A DNA stretch of 30,288 nt from a virus: positions 1 through 30,288 of IMG/VR virus record IMGVR_UViG_3300037106_000026; one strand, 5' to 3'. A program made the position numbers and the translations under genes. This document shows, one piece after another, positions 22,426 through 30,288 of this stretch (position 1 is the stretch's first letter; each line of letters begins with the position of its first letter). The notes beneath the pieces are model-generated. The model saw nothing but the letters and a program-made list of their open reading frames with translations. It was not told the DNA's origin and did not search any database.

Positions 22426-22436
22426 AATAAATACTA
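22426..22436 (-). promoter_or_regulatory. Phage promoter motif variant (GTATTTATT)
   Basis: Coding-strand TAGTATTTATT, only 7 bases before the ATG at 22418. One mismatch at the end of the core; the closest spacing of the set, leaving almost no leader. Confidence 0.45.
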
Positions 22437-22472
22437 AGAAACTATAAAAAAATATAAAATTTTATGATTATT

Positions 22473-23216
22473 TTAAAAATCAATTGCAAAAAGAAGTGTT
22501 CTGGAAATTGTTTCATCTTTTGGCACAGGGTCATTCAGTTTACCAATAGCAACTAAATTTTTATTACTATCAAATAATGCAACTTCACTAATATAAACTT
22601 TAGAAAAACCACCTTCCCAAGATAAATTAGTACTTGAATTAAATTCATTTAAATTTACATTGATTGACATGTCTGTAGTATAAACATCTGCTTTAATTTC
22701 GGTAGTTACATTTCCAAAAAAATATTCTTCATCACCAAAACATAATTGACCTGTTTGACTTGCTGATGGATAATTAAGATAGTCTAAATCATAAGTTAAA
22801 TAATGAGTATAATTTATGAATGGTATTTTAAAAACAATACTTGTTAAATCTTTTGCAGTTAATGGATTATGATGTCCAATAATTTGGTCGGTAACATCTA
22901 AATATTTCCAATCAGTTGATACTGGTTTTGGTATTGGTTGTCCGGGTTGATTAAAAATTCTTTGAAATATTACATATATTCTATTAACAGTATATCCTGT
23001 TGCAAGTGTAATAGCAGTATATCCTGTTGCACTACTTAAGAATTTAAAATCACTATTGTTTACAAAATTAATGCGAAGTTCTTCTACATTAATATTAGTA
23101 GTAATAAGTTGTGTGCTATTAATATAATTACAATGAATTGCTCGTCTATATCCTGCTGCTGTATTTCCAGTTGGAACTAATGCGTATGTTGCATAAATTG
23201 TATAAGTAGATGCCAT
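22473..23216 (-). CDS. Probable virion (tail/baseplate) protein, 247 aa
   Basis: Not assigned to a named family. It is beta-rich with many Thr, Asn and Tyr (begins MASTYTIYATYALVPTGNTA). The C-terminal third has SKVYISEVALFDSNKNLVAI, then GKLNDPVPKD, a pattern seen in tail-fibre-linked and baseplate-associated phage proteins where a strand pair is followed by a conserved loop. No signal peptide and no enzyme motif. It starts 5 bases after the stop of the 437-aa virion gene and has no promoter motif of its own, so it is the last gene of the tail operon. A fibre or fibre-connector role is inferred. Confidence 0.6.
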   Translation of the reverse strand: MASTYTIYATYALVPTGNTAAGYRRAIHCNYINSTQLITTNINVEELRINFVNNSDFKFLSSATGYTAITLATGYTVNRIYVIFQRIFNQPGQPIPKPVSTDWKYLDVTDQIIGHHNPLTAKDLTSIVFKIPFINYTHYLTYDLDYLNYPSASQTGQLCFGDEEYFFGNVTTEIKADVYTTDMSINVNLNEFNSSTNLSWEGGFSKVYISEVALFDSNKNLVAIGKLNDPVPKDETISRTLLFAIDF

Positions 23217-23221
23217 ATTAT

Positions 23222-24535
23222 TTATGTATTAATTGTATAATTAGGAAGAGTCCAAGACCTATTTGATTTATATGACATTGCATATAATAGTTCTTGGTCT
23301 TCTATAACAAATATTTTTAATTCAAGAAATACTTTACCAACAGAATATGGCGTTGATGATGTATCATTAACATCAACAAGATAATAATAAGCAGTTCTTA
23401 ATCCATGATTAACATTTTTATCTGCAATATCATACATAGGATTTCCATCTGCTGAATATGCTTTTAATTTAAGTCCTAATTCTGTTTTTTTTGATTTATG
23501 CCACATTATTGTAGGAATTTCTAATACTGGTGAATCTAATAAAAATCCTTCCCCATAAACATTAGCTGGACTTGAATTTGTATAATGAATAACCCCCAAT
23601 TTTTTATAAATAGGTGCTTGATTTTGAATATATGATACAAAACTACCAAATGCTTTGTTTTTAAATTGTGTATATTTTATATTTGCTGCTTTTACTCCTG
23701 CAATTTCTTCTGTAAATATAATTGACATATTCCAAAAAGGAAATATAATTGTTGGACATTGACTATTTTGTAAAAAAGATAAAACACTTTCATCAAGATA
23801 TTCAGTAGAAGACATATTTGCTATAGTATCACCAGTATAATGAATTGTATTATAATAAATCATTGCACCTACAGTAATTCCTGAAGAAAGTCCCAACATA
23901 CTAAAATCAGGTAATTCTCTATCAACAGTAATATGACGACCATTTTTTGCTAAAGTACCTGATTTTATAGTAATAATTTTATACCATAAATAAGGTGAGG
24001 GATGATTTTTATAAACATAATATCCTGTATGGGGTGTCCATTTTATAAGTAATAAATCACCAGCTTTGGGTTCATTTCCACTTTTGCCATATGTTGGTGC
24101 TTTATATAATACAAGGTCTAAACCACCCACAATTTCATTTACTCGAACCATTGCATCTGGTTGTTTTACGTGATTACTATCTACAATAAAATAATCACCA
24201 TCATTTGTAAAAAATCCTATAGAATCTACTTTATTTTCAACACTATATGAACTAACTGGTATGCTTGATATTACATTATATGGGTCACCACTTAAATTTC
24301 TTGGAATGAAACTTAATACATTCGGATTCTTATCAACGGGTTTTAATATATTTGTATTAAATGCAGTATATCCAGTAGAAACAGCATTAACTGCATCTGT
24401 ATATGCATAATCTACTTCACTATCACCAATAGTATAATATTTAAAATTTAATTTACCTTGAGATAATAATTCTCTACCTTTTGATGTTAATTTTATGTCT
24501 ATAACAATAGGGTCTTTTTTTTCAATAAATGCCAT
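23222..24535 (-). CDS. Probable virion structural protein (baseplate or tail), 437 aa
   Basis: The opening IDIKLTSKGRELLSQGKLNF followed by KYYTIGDSEVDY is a conserved start I associate with tail or baseplate proteins of large Bacteroidetes and T4-like phages, but the exact homologue is not certain. The rest is beta-rich with Tyr/Asn/Gly, including PTYGKSGNEPKAGDLLLIKW and MWHKSKKTELGLKLKAYSAD. There are no transmembrane or catalytic features. A promoter motif lies 16 bases upstream. Position between two Cys-rich tail proteins and the 247-aa protein supports a place in the baseplate or fibre attachment. Confidence 0.65.
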   Translation of the reverse strand: MAFIEKKDPIVIDIKLTSKGRELLSQGKLNFKYYTIGDSEVDYAYTDAVNAVSTGYTAFNTNILKPVDKNPNVLSFIPRNLSGDPYNVISSIPVSSYSVENKVDSIGFFTNDGDYFIVDSNHVKQPDAMVRVNEIVGGLDLVLYKAPTYGKSGNEPKAGDLLLIKWTPHTGYYVYKNHPSPYLWYKIITIKSGTLAKNGRHITVDRELPDFSMLGLSSGITVGAMIYYNTIHYTGDTIANMSSTEYLDESVLSFLQNSQCPTIIFPFWNMSIIFTEEIAGVKAANIKYTQFKNKAFGSFVSYIQNQAPIYKKLGVIHYTNSSPANVYGEGFLLDSPVLEIPTIMWHKSKKTELGLKLKAYSADGNPMYDIADKNVNHGLRTAYYYLVDVNDTSSTPYSVGKVFLELKIFVIEDQELLYAMSYKSNRSWTLPNYTINT

Positions 24536-24551
24536 TTAATTATTATTTAGA

Positions 24552-24562
24552 TATAAATACAG
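24552..24562 (-). promoter_or_regulatory. GTATTTATA-type phage promoter motif
   Basis: Coding-strand CTGTATTTATA, 16 bases before the ATG at 24535. Exact core. Confidence 0.6.
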
Positions 24563-24574
24563 AATAATTATTTT

Positions 24575-25528
24575 TTATATTATCTTGTATCTTGTATCTG
24601 CAAAAATACTATATGGTGAACCAACAGTATAATGACCAATACAATTACATATACTACTAATATTTGCTGATGCAGTAGTATATGATGAACCATCAGTATT
24701 TGCTTCAGCACATAATACAATAACATCATTTGAATCAACGAGAAATGGTGCGAATGAACCACTACATGAAAATGCTAATCTACTAACTCTTCCACCACCA
24801 CGAATACAAGCACCATTACAATAAACACTAACTGTACCACCTTCTGGGTCTGATGTTGCTCCTTTTACTACTGTCCAATTAATTGTTGGATAGAAACAAT
24901 CGCCAGCAGTTCTTGTTATTGAATATATAAAACATGCACTTGATTCTACACTATCACCACTTCCAGATGTATCACAAAGACTACAAAGTGAAACTGTATT
25001 AACTAATGTTTGTTTACATTGAACACTGCCATATCCAATACCAACAGCACTTTTTGCAAATGCTCGAAAATATGTCATAGTATTTGATGCAAGACCACAT
25101 GCTAAATTACTAAAAGGAACTCCTGCACCAATTACAGAACAAGTTGAATTTATTTTCAAATAAGTTGGATAATTTGAGTAAATTAAATTAGAATCTGTTC
25201 CCCATGCACTAAGTTGGGTATATAATATTCCATATTCCATAATTGGAGCATCACCTATAGTATTTACCTCACTATTATTTACAGGAAATTCTGTTGGTAA
25301 AGCAGCACCTGCAGTACCAGTACTTACTGTCGGTGAAGCAAGTGTTGCTGGTAATGTTGTACCAGTAAGTATATTACCATAATATGCAGTACCATTAACA
25401 ATAAAATATGCTCTATATTCATATATAGTACTTGCTGACAAATTTGGAATTGACATAGTATATGAATTACTTGCGAGAGGTCCTGCAGTCAGAGTTGTTG
25501 TTGTCCAAGTTGGTGTTGGTGTTGGCAT
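24575..25528 (-). CDS. Cys-rich FnIII-type tail protein, paralogous to the C-terminus of the 1509-aa protein
   Basis: 317 aa. Two FnIII-like modules (about 10-57 ending in YEYRAYFIVNGTAYYGN, and 60-175 with MEYGILYTQLSAW, then YFRAFAKSAVGIGYG) are followed by a Cys-rich region with TAGDCFYPTINW near 210 and a C-terminal domain ending GHYTVGSPYSIFADTR. The same order of FnIII, GDC(F/Y)Y and (G/T)YTVGSPY occurs at the C-terminus of the preceding gene, so the two share modules. Such modules often lie in phage fibres or adhesins that touch the host surface. No transmembrane segment. It starts 24 bases after a late motif. A receptor-binding role is inference. Confidence 0.7.
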   Translation of the reverse strand: MPTPTPTWTTTTLTAGPLASNSYTMSIPNLSASTIYEYRAYFIVNGTAYYGNILTGTTLPATLASPTVSTGTAGAALPTEFPVNNSEVNTIGDAPIMEYGILYTQLSAWGTDSNLIYSNYPTYLKINSTCSVIGAGVPFSNLACGLASNTMTYFRAFAKSAVGIGYGSVQCKQTLVNTVSLCSLCDTSGSGDSVESSACFIYSITRTAGDCFYPTINWTVVKGATSDPEGGTVSVYCNGACIRGGGRVSRLAFSCSGSFAPFLVDSNDVIVLCAEANTDGSSYTTASANISSICNCIGHYTVGSPYSIFADTRYKII

Positions 25529-25552
25529 ATTATATTATTTTATTATATTATT

Positions 25553-25563
25553 TATAAATACTC
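25553..25563 (-). promoter_or_regulatory. GTATTTATA-type phage promoter motif
   Basis: Coding-strand GAGTATTTATA, 24 bases before the ATG at 25528 and about 10 bases after the stop of the 1509-aa gene. Exact core; widest spacing of the main set. Confidence 0.6.
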
Positions 25564-25572
25564 ATTATTTTA

Positions 25573-28500
25573 TTATTCTGGTGTTGGCTTACCACCACAA
25601 CAGCAACAGCAAGAAATATTTGATGTTGTTTCACTTATTAAATATGGAGAACCAACAGTATATGTTCCAACACTATTTGTAATACCACCAATCCAAAGTT
25701 CAGCAATATCTGATGCGCATTTTGTATTATCGCTTATAGCACATGTAAATAATTGTAAATTATCACTATGACATATAAGTTTAGTACCAAAACTACCATC
25801 ATAATATCCACTACCTTTACCAAGATTAGCAACACTACAATTCCATCCACTAATTGTAGTACCATTACATTTTACACAAACACAAGTAATATGATTTGCT
25901 GCACTTGTACCTTTACATATATAATAACAAATATTTACATAGTAACAATCACCAGCATTTGGTGGAGTAATAGTACCCGGTTGATATACATTGGTAGGAT
26001 AACAATATCCACCAGTACAAGTAATTACATTTACTACATGTGTTTGTGGTACACCATTTTGTTCAAATACAACAATTTTAGGTATTCCAACTGTTGGCGT
26101 ATATATTGTACAGCCAGTTCTTGCAACTGTAGTTGATTGTATTGTAACACTTTGTGTTATACCTGCTGGAGTTGGTGGGGCAGGTGTTTGTGGTGTTAAC
26201 CAAGTAATTGGTGTTACTCCACATACAGCAGATACTGTAAAAGTATTACTTATTTCACCAACAATAGTTACATTACATACTTGAGATGTTGCTGGAATAT
26301 TTGTAAATAATGTTGGTGTTACATTAAATGTTGCAGTACTTCCAATTGGTCTGTATTGCATACCATACCATTGAACATCAGCATAACGTTGAATTGCATA
26401 ACCACCAGTATAATAAAGTGCTGATGAAGAACTTGATGTACTTTGTTTTGTTTTACCTGATGGTGGTGTTGGGGGTGGTGTTGATAACGTTTTTAATGAT
26501 AATGTATTACCAGTATCCGCAAGAACATCTGAATGAACAACTGCTTTATAATTATATACAGTACCTTCTAATAAACCATTTATTGTAAAACTAAATGAAT
26601 TAGTTGAAGGTTTACCTGATACAAAATGTTTTGTCCATGTTGTAGATGTTGATTTCTTATACATAACACCATATTCTCTTATAAGACTTAATCCGGTAAT
26701 ATTTTTACCACCAATATTTATCATCGAGCCAATACCAGCAGTACCTGCTTTAGTTTCAACATATAAATCAATAGGTGATGGTTCTGGATTTTGTTTTATA
26801 ATAAACATAGCACCATCATCGCCCAAATATTGTACTGTTCCTCTATATGTTAAATTACCAACACCAATAGGTGGAATAGAATTTCCATAATCATAAGGAT
26901 TTGGTTCTGGATTATAATAATATGTTGTTCCAGATGGAGAGACGTTTACACCTCTCTTATACATGAATTTTTGTTTAGTAAATACAGTATTACGAATTAA
27001 TAATCCACCCTTTTTTAATATAATTGTAGCTGACAATAATTGGTCTACAAATTTTTGAAAGAATGCATTATATTTACTTAAAAACGAATATAAGTTTTCA
27101 AAAGTATATCCATTTGAATGCAAAGTATCTCCTGTTGGAAGCAATGCTCTTTGTAAATACATTTCATAAATTCTTAATAATGCAGGATACCAACCGCCTT
27201 TAAAATCTGATATAGTTTTTCTATTTCTTGCATTAATCATTTTTCTTTGAATTAATTCAATAAATTCTAAAAATGATAATTTACTTATATCCCCAATTCC
27301 AAAACTATCTGAAACAACTGGTGTGAATGCAGCATTTCCACCAACAAGATAATAAGCACTAAGAACATTCCCATATCTAAGACCATTTGGTAAATATACT
27401 TCGTATGGATTCATTACGTTAATATCATAATCTCTATATGGTTCTAATGCAATACCATCTACTAAAAATTTAATATCAGATGCTTTATTTGCCTTATAAT
27501 TTAATTTATAAACATACTTATTTGCACTAAGATTAAAATATATTTTACTATTATTAAAACTATCAATTCTTACCACTTCACTTCTTGCATTAATATCATT
27601 ACTACCATGAACTTCAACATATGCTACTTGAACTTCTGGATTAATTGCTAAAAATGAAATTACATCTGTATTTTGTAAAATAATTTGACTATGACCAGTA
27701 GTATTATTTGGGTCAATAATATAATCTGCAGTAAATTGTGATGTGCCTTTTGTTAGTGCAATACCATTTATTGTTACTTGAACATCACCACGTGGAAAAC
27801 TTGGTAATGGAATATATGTATATGGAAATTGTGGTTTAATACGTGTTACAATATATTGAATCGTAATACCTGTAACTGGTCGTGTTCCACCACTATAAAT
27901 AAAAGTTGCTTCAATAACATCTCTACGATTATTTGAATTTGTTGCATAATTACCATTTAAAATTGTAAAACTATTTCCAGAAACACTATAATCAGCACTT
28001 AAATATTCTGGGTCTAATACTTCTTCAGCAGTTAAATTACCCATACCAATAGGTGGAATATCACTACCATAACCATATGGGGGATTAAAAATACGTGGTG
28101 CGTTTAATAATATACCATTATAACGAACTTCAAAATAACCTTGAGTTTTATCATATGGTGTTGGAAGTTGAAATGTATTTGAAGTTCCAGTATAATCTAA
28201 TGATATATTAACATATGAATATGGTAATGTATATCCACTATTATTTGCTGGAAAATCTACATTTTTAATATAATCATAAACATCATATTCTATACCACGT
28301 GCCATATCTAATGCAATATCAACTTCTTTGGTATTAATTACAAGTTTACTATCTTTTTGATAATATTGTGGAGTATCATAATGAATTCTTGTTGTTGCAC
28401 CCGTTTGAATCCAAGATTTTTTATTATCGACAGTTGAAGAAAGATTAAATCCTGCCATACGAAATACATCAAGATATGCTTGACCACTATCTGTATCTCC

Positions 28501-30102
28501 TGAAATTTGAAAATAAAAATCATTAGTTTCTAATGGTGCAACAGGATAACCACTTGTATCATAAGGTAATGAATTTGAAGGAAAATCTTGTTGAGCAATA
28601 TTAACACTATTTGGATTAATTTTACCATCAACAGTATAAACGTATTCTGTAATATTAATGAATGGTTCAGGTATACCAATCAATAAAAACATTGATTTAA
28701 TTGCTTCACGAGTTCCTTTTGATTTCCAAAAATAGTTCGTATTGTTTAATATTCTTCTCCATAATTCAATATCAATTTCTGCTGGTAAAAGATTTTCATT
28801 TAAATTTCTTTCTTCATCATTAACAGTTAAAAATCCTTGAACCAATTCATTTTCATTAACTAATGAAAAATAATCCCATCCAAATGTTCTGGACATATTT
28901 TTTATTAATTGGTCAGGTATATTATTTAATTTGTCATATGTAACTTTATTAATATAAACTAAAGAATCAATAAATTGTCTTAATTGGTCAAATTCTCTAC
29001 CATAAATTCGTAGTAGTTTAGTTATTTTACCTTCTTCTGTTTGGTCATATGTTTTTAGTGAAGAAGGTGTTAAAAATCTTGCAATTAAATCCGTTTTAAT
29101 TTTATCATATTTTGCACCAATTGTTAATACAATTTGTAAAAATTTTTGATAATTTGGGGTGTTTATATCTATATTATATTTATCAGATGTTGTCCAAAGC
29201 ATTATTGCATCTGAATATATAATTGTACCATCATCAAGTAATGTGGGGTCTTTTAATACGAATTGAAATCCATCAGTTCCATTTCTTTGTGAAACGATAT
29301 ATTTTTCATAATCATTAAGTAATGCTCGATACTCTTCAAATATAATATTGTTTGGTTTTATATGAAAATCAACATTACCTGTTTTAATTTTATAATTAGG
29401 TGTATTACCTGTTTTCATGAAAGAAAATGGGTCACCAGTAACTTGCACTTTCAAATAATATTTTGAAAGAGTATACATACTATTTGTAGAATTTCCTGTA
29501 AATCCAACTATAGGATAAAAAGATTCTGGAGTAAATGGTAACCAAACAACGTAATTATTATATGAAATATTTAAATTTTTAATATCAACATCACTTGATG
29601 TAGTTGTATTTCCTGAATTAAAGACTAATCCAAAAATATTTGTTGTAAATGCTGTTGGTATATAAAATGTAGCAGTATTTCCAGTTGCATTATATGAATA
29701 GCCAGAAAATGTTATATTACCACCACGAACTTTTTGAGAATTTGCAAAAAGACTTCCCGGATATGCAAGAATAATATTTTGTATTGATACTCTTAAAAAT
29801 TCATAAGCAGAACCAAATCTAATAAATGTATTTAAATCTGATTTATCAAGATTCAATACAGCATTTGTTGTATATGTTTGTAATATTTGTGACTGAACAT
29901 CAGTAACACCCATTGTTTCTAATGTAACTGGACGAACAAATGAACTAAGTGTATTGGTATAGTCTATGGTTAATTTACCATCAAAATTAGATGTAACATT
30001 AAAACTTCCAAACGTAAATATTGTTTTTGAAGGAAAGTCATTAAAAAAAGTTCCATTTAAATTTTGGTCGAGATTTGTGTTTATTACTTTTACTTTTGCC
30101 AC
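25573..30102 (-). CDS. Large tail/baseplate protein with gpI-like region, FnIII and Cys-rich C-terminus
   Basis: 1509 aa from a GTG start at 30102. Residues about 360-480 resemble P2-type tail protein I: RIYGREFDQLRQFIDSLVYI, KNMSRTFGWDYFSL, then FWKSKGTREAIKSMFLLIGI (about 455-475), the W..KGT..aI...L...GI signature. The middle (480-1100) is beta-rich, with two copies of IPPIG(M/V)GNLT near 677 and 1070. An FnIII-like module lies at about 1105-1210 (EYGVMYKKSTSTTW, then YNYKAVVHSDV), followed by a Pro-rich hinge and a Cys-rich C-terminal region (about 1240-1509) ending in CCCCCGGKPTPE. It is probably a baseplate component reaching out to the fibre network. Promoter motif and terminator lie directly upstream. 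Confidence 0.8.
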   Translation of the reverse strand: MAKVKVINTNLDQNLNGTFFNDFPSKTIFTFGSFNVTSNFDGKLTIDYTNTLSSFVRPVTLETMGVTDVQSQILQTYTTNAVLNLDKSDLNTFIRFGSAYEFLRVSIQNIILAYPGSLFANSQKVRGGNITFSGYSYNATGNTATFYIPTAFTTNIFGLVFNSGNTTTSSDVDIKNLNISYNNYVVWLPFTPESFYPIVGFTGNSTNSMYTLSKYYLKVQVTGDPFSFMKTGNTPNYKIKTGNVDFHIKPNNIIFEEYRALLNDYEKYIVSQRNGTDGFQFVLKDPTLLDDGTIIYSDAIMLWTTSDKYNIDINTPNYQKFLQIVLTIGAKYDKIKTDLIARFLTPSSLKTYDQTEEGKITKLLRIYGREFDQLRQFIDSLVYINKVTYDKLNNIPDQLIKNMSRTFGWDYFSLVNENELVQGFLTVNDEERNLNENLLPAEIDIELWRRILNNTNYFWKSKGTREAIKSMFLLIGIPEPFINITEYVYTVDGKINPNSVNIAQQDFPSNSLPYDTSGYPVAPLETNDFYFQISGDTDSGQAYLDVFRMAGFNLSSTVDNKKSWIQTGATTRIHYDTPQYYQKDSKLVINTKEVDIALDMARGIEYDVYDYIKNVDFPANNSGYTLPYSYVNISLDYTGTSNTFQLPTPYDKTQGYFEVRYNGILLNAPRIFNPPYGYGSDIPPIGMGNLTAEEVLDPEYLSADYSVSGNSFTILNGNYATNSNNRRDVIEATFIYSGGTRPVTGITIQYIVTRIKPQFPYTYIPLPSFPRGDVQVTINGIALTKGTSQFTADYIIDPNNTTGHSQIILQNTDVISFLAINPEVQVAYVEVHGSNDINARSEVVRIDSFNNSKIYFNLSANKYVYKLNYKANKASDIKFLVDGIALEPYRDYDINVMNPYEVYLPNGLRYGNVLSAYYLVGGNAAFTPVVSDSFGIGDISKLSFLEFIELIQRKMINARNRKTISDFKGGWYPALLRIYEMYLQRALLPTGDTLHSNGYTFENLYSFLSKYNAFFQKFVDQLLSATIILKKGGLLIRNTVFTKQKFMYKRGVNVSPSGTTYYYNPEPNPYDYGNSIPPIGVGNLTYRGTVQYLGDDGAMFIIKQNPEPSPIDLYVETKAGTAGIGSMINIGGKNITGLSLIREYGVMYKKSTSTTWTKHFVSGKPSTNSFSFTINGLLEGTVYNYKAVVHSDVLADTGNTLSLKTLSTPPPTPPSGKTKQSTSSSSSALYYTGGYAIQRYADVQWYGMQYRPIGSTATFNVTPTLFTNIPATSQVCNVTIVGEISNTFTVSAVCGVTPITWLTPQTPAPPTPAGITQSVTIQSTTVARTGCTIYTPTVGIPKIVVFEQNGVPQTHVVNVITCTGGYCYPTNVYQPGTITPPNAGDCYYVNICYYICKGTSAANHITCVCVKCNGTTISGWNCSVANLGKGSGYYDGSFGTKLICHSDNLQLFTCAISDNTKCASDIAELWIGGITNSVGTYTVGSPYLISETTSNISCCCCCGGKPTPE

Positions 30103-30118
30103 AGTCTTTACAATTTAA

Positions 30119-30129
30119 TATAAATACAA
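30119..30129 (-). promoter_or_regulatory. GTATTTATA-type phage promoter motif
   Basis: Coding-strand TTGTATTTATA, 16 bases before the GTG start of the 1509-aa gene and directly downstream of the terminator hairpin at 30137-30166. Exact core. The promoter position after a terminator argues for a true transcription start. Confidence 0.65.
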
Positions 30130-30136
30130 TAAAAAG

Positions 30137-30168
30137 AAAAATCCCAAATCTAAGATTGGGATTTTTTT
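30137..30168. terminator. Intrinsic terminator upstream of the large tail gene
   Basis: The perfect 11-bp stem AAAAATCCCAA with TTGGGATTTTT, 8-base loop, has A and T runs on its flanks so it can work in either direction. It lies 23 bases after the stop of the partial gene on the minus strand. Confidence 0.85.
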
Positions 30169-30190
30169 GAAATTTAATTAAATTCGTTTA

Positions 30191-30288
30191 TTATAAACCA
30201 TTTGTAACTGAATTAAAGTTTTGTGTTTCGTCTAGATTCACACGTTTTTCTTTGACTTCATATAATGGCACATTACCAACATCATCTT
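30191..30288 (-). CDS. C-terminal end of a protein (31 residues visible), unknown
   Basis: One minus-strand frame is open from the right edge to TAA at 30193-30191; the other two frames stop early. The visible end has NVPLYEVKEKRVNLDETQNF and then NSVTNGL. It is followed by a strong terminator, which supports its being a real gene end. The fragment is too short to name; it is upstream of the tail block, so a structural protein is likely. Confidence 0.6.
   Translation of the reverse strand, partial: DDVGNVPLYEVKEKRVNLDETQNFNSVTNGL

Noticed and set aside
22454-22465. Palindrome ATAAAATTTTAT as a terminator of the tail operon
   Set aside because: All A/T, short, and expected by chance in this composition; no stable stem.
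25768-26588. Plus-strand open frames (122 and 86 aa) opposite the large tail gene
   Set aside because: Extremely biased composition (Thr/Ile/Ser or Tyr/His/Gln), lying fully antisense to a well-supported 1509-aa gene; no promoter motif or family resemblance.

Overview
The window is part of a large, strongly AT-rich tailed bacteriophage (Caudoviricetes) genome with T4-like core genes. The likely host is a member of the Bacteroidetes. Three observations point that way. The gene starts carry no Shine-Dalgarno sequence. At least two replication or repair genes have a Bacteroidetes-type promoter (TTTG or a close match, 19-20 bases, then TAnnTTTG). The composition and protein style fit Flavobacteriia-like phages. 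Nearly everything is on the minus strand in tightly packed, often overlapping genes; the only plus-strand gene is a small heat-shock protein at 14174-14581. I saw no tRNA, rRNA, CRISPR array or IS element.

Reading with transcription, from right to left. (1) 30288-22473 is a tail/baseplate block: the end of an upstream gene, a terminator, a 1509-aa tail protein with a P2 gpI-like region and a Cys-rich C-terminus, a paralogous 317-aa Cys-rich protein, and two virion proteins. (2) 22418-16027 is nucleic-acid metabolism: a small RHH-like protein, a RuvC-like resolvase, a GIY-YIG nuclease, an HTH-metallophosphoesterase, a DUF723-type endonuclease, two unknowns, a DnaG-type primase and an ECF-like sigma factor whose start lies inside the primase gene. 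(3) 15996-14632 is an ArdC-like metallopeptidase, convergent with Hsp20 across a bidirectional terminator. (4) 13992-10666 is one polypeptide joining Mre11/SbcD-like and Rad50/SbcC-like halves. (5) 10627-6575 holds a membrane protein, small unknowns, dCMP deaminase, an amidase-fold protein, a translationally coupled 42-aa ORF, a 168-aa unknown and a membrane-anchored coiled-coil protein. (6) 6476-1 holds a 68-aa unknown, an HNH endonuclease, a 1044-aa low-complexity protein, a two-TM protein, a second DUF723-type endonuclease, a GH25 lysozyme and a gene cut by the window edge.

The most striking regulatory signal is a repeated motif, GTATTTATA on the coding strand (TATAAATAC on the plus strand). 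It sits about 7-24 bases before many start codons of structural, lysis and other probable late genes. It is absent before the primase and the SbcDC fusion, which have host-type promoters instead. With a phage sigma factor in the same window, this suggests a host-polymerase early class and a phage-sigma late class. That link is inference. Four probable selfish endonuclease genes (two DUF723/Vsr-like, one HNH, one GIY-YIG) sit between other genes.
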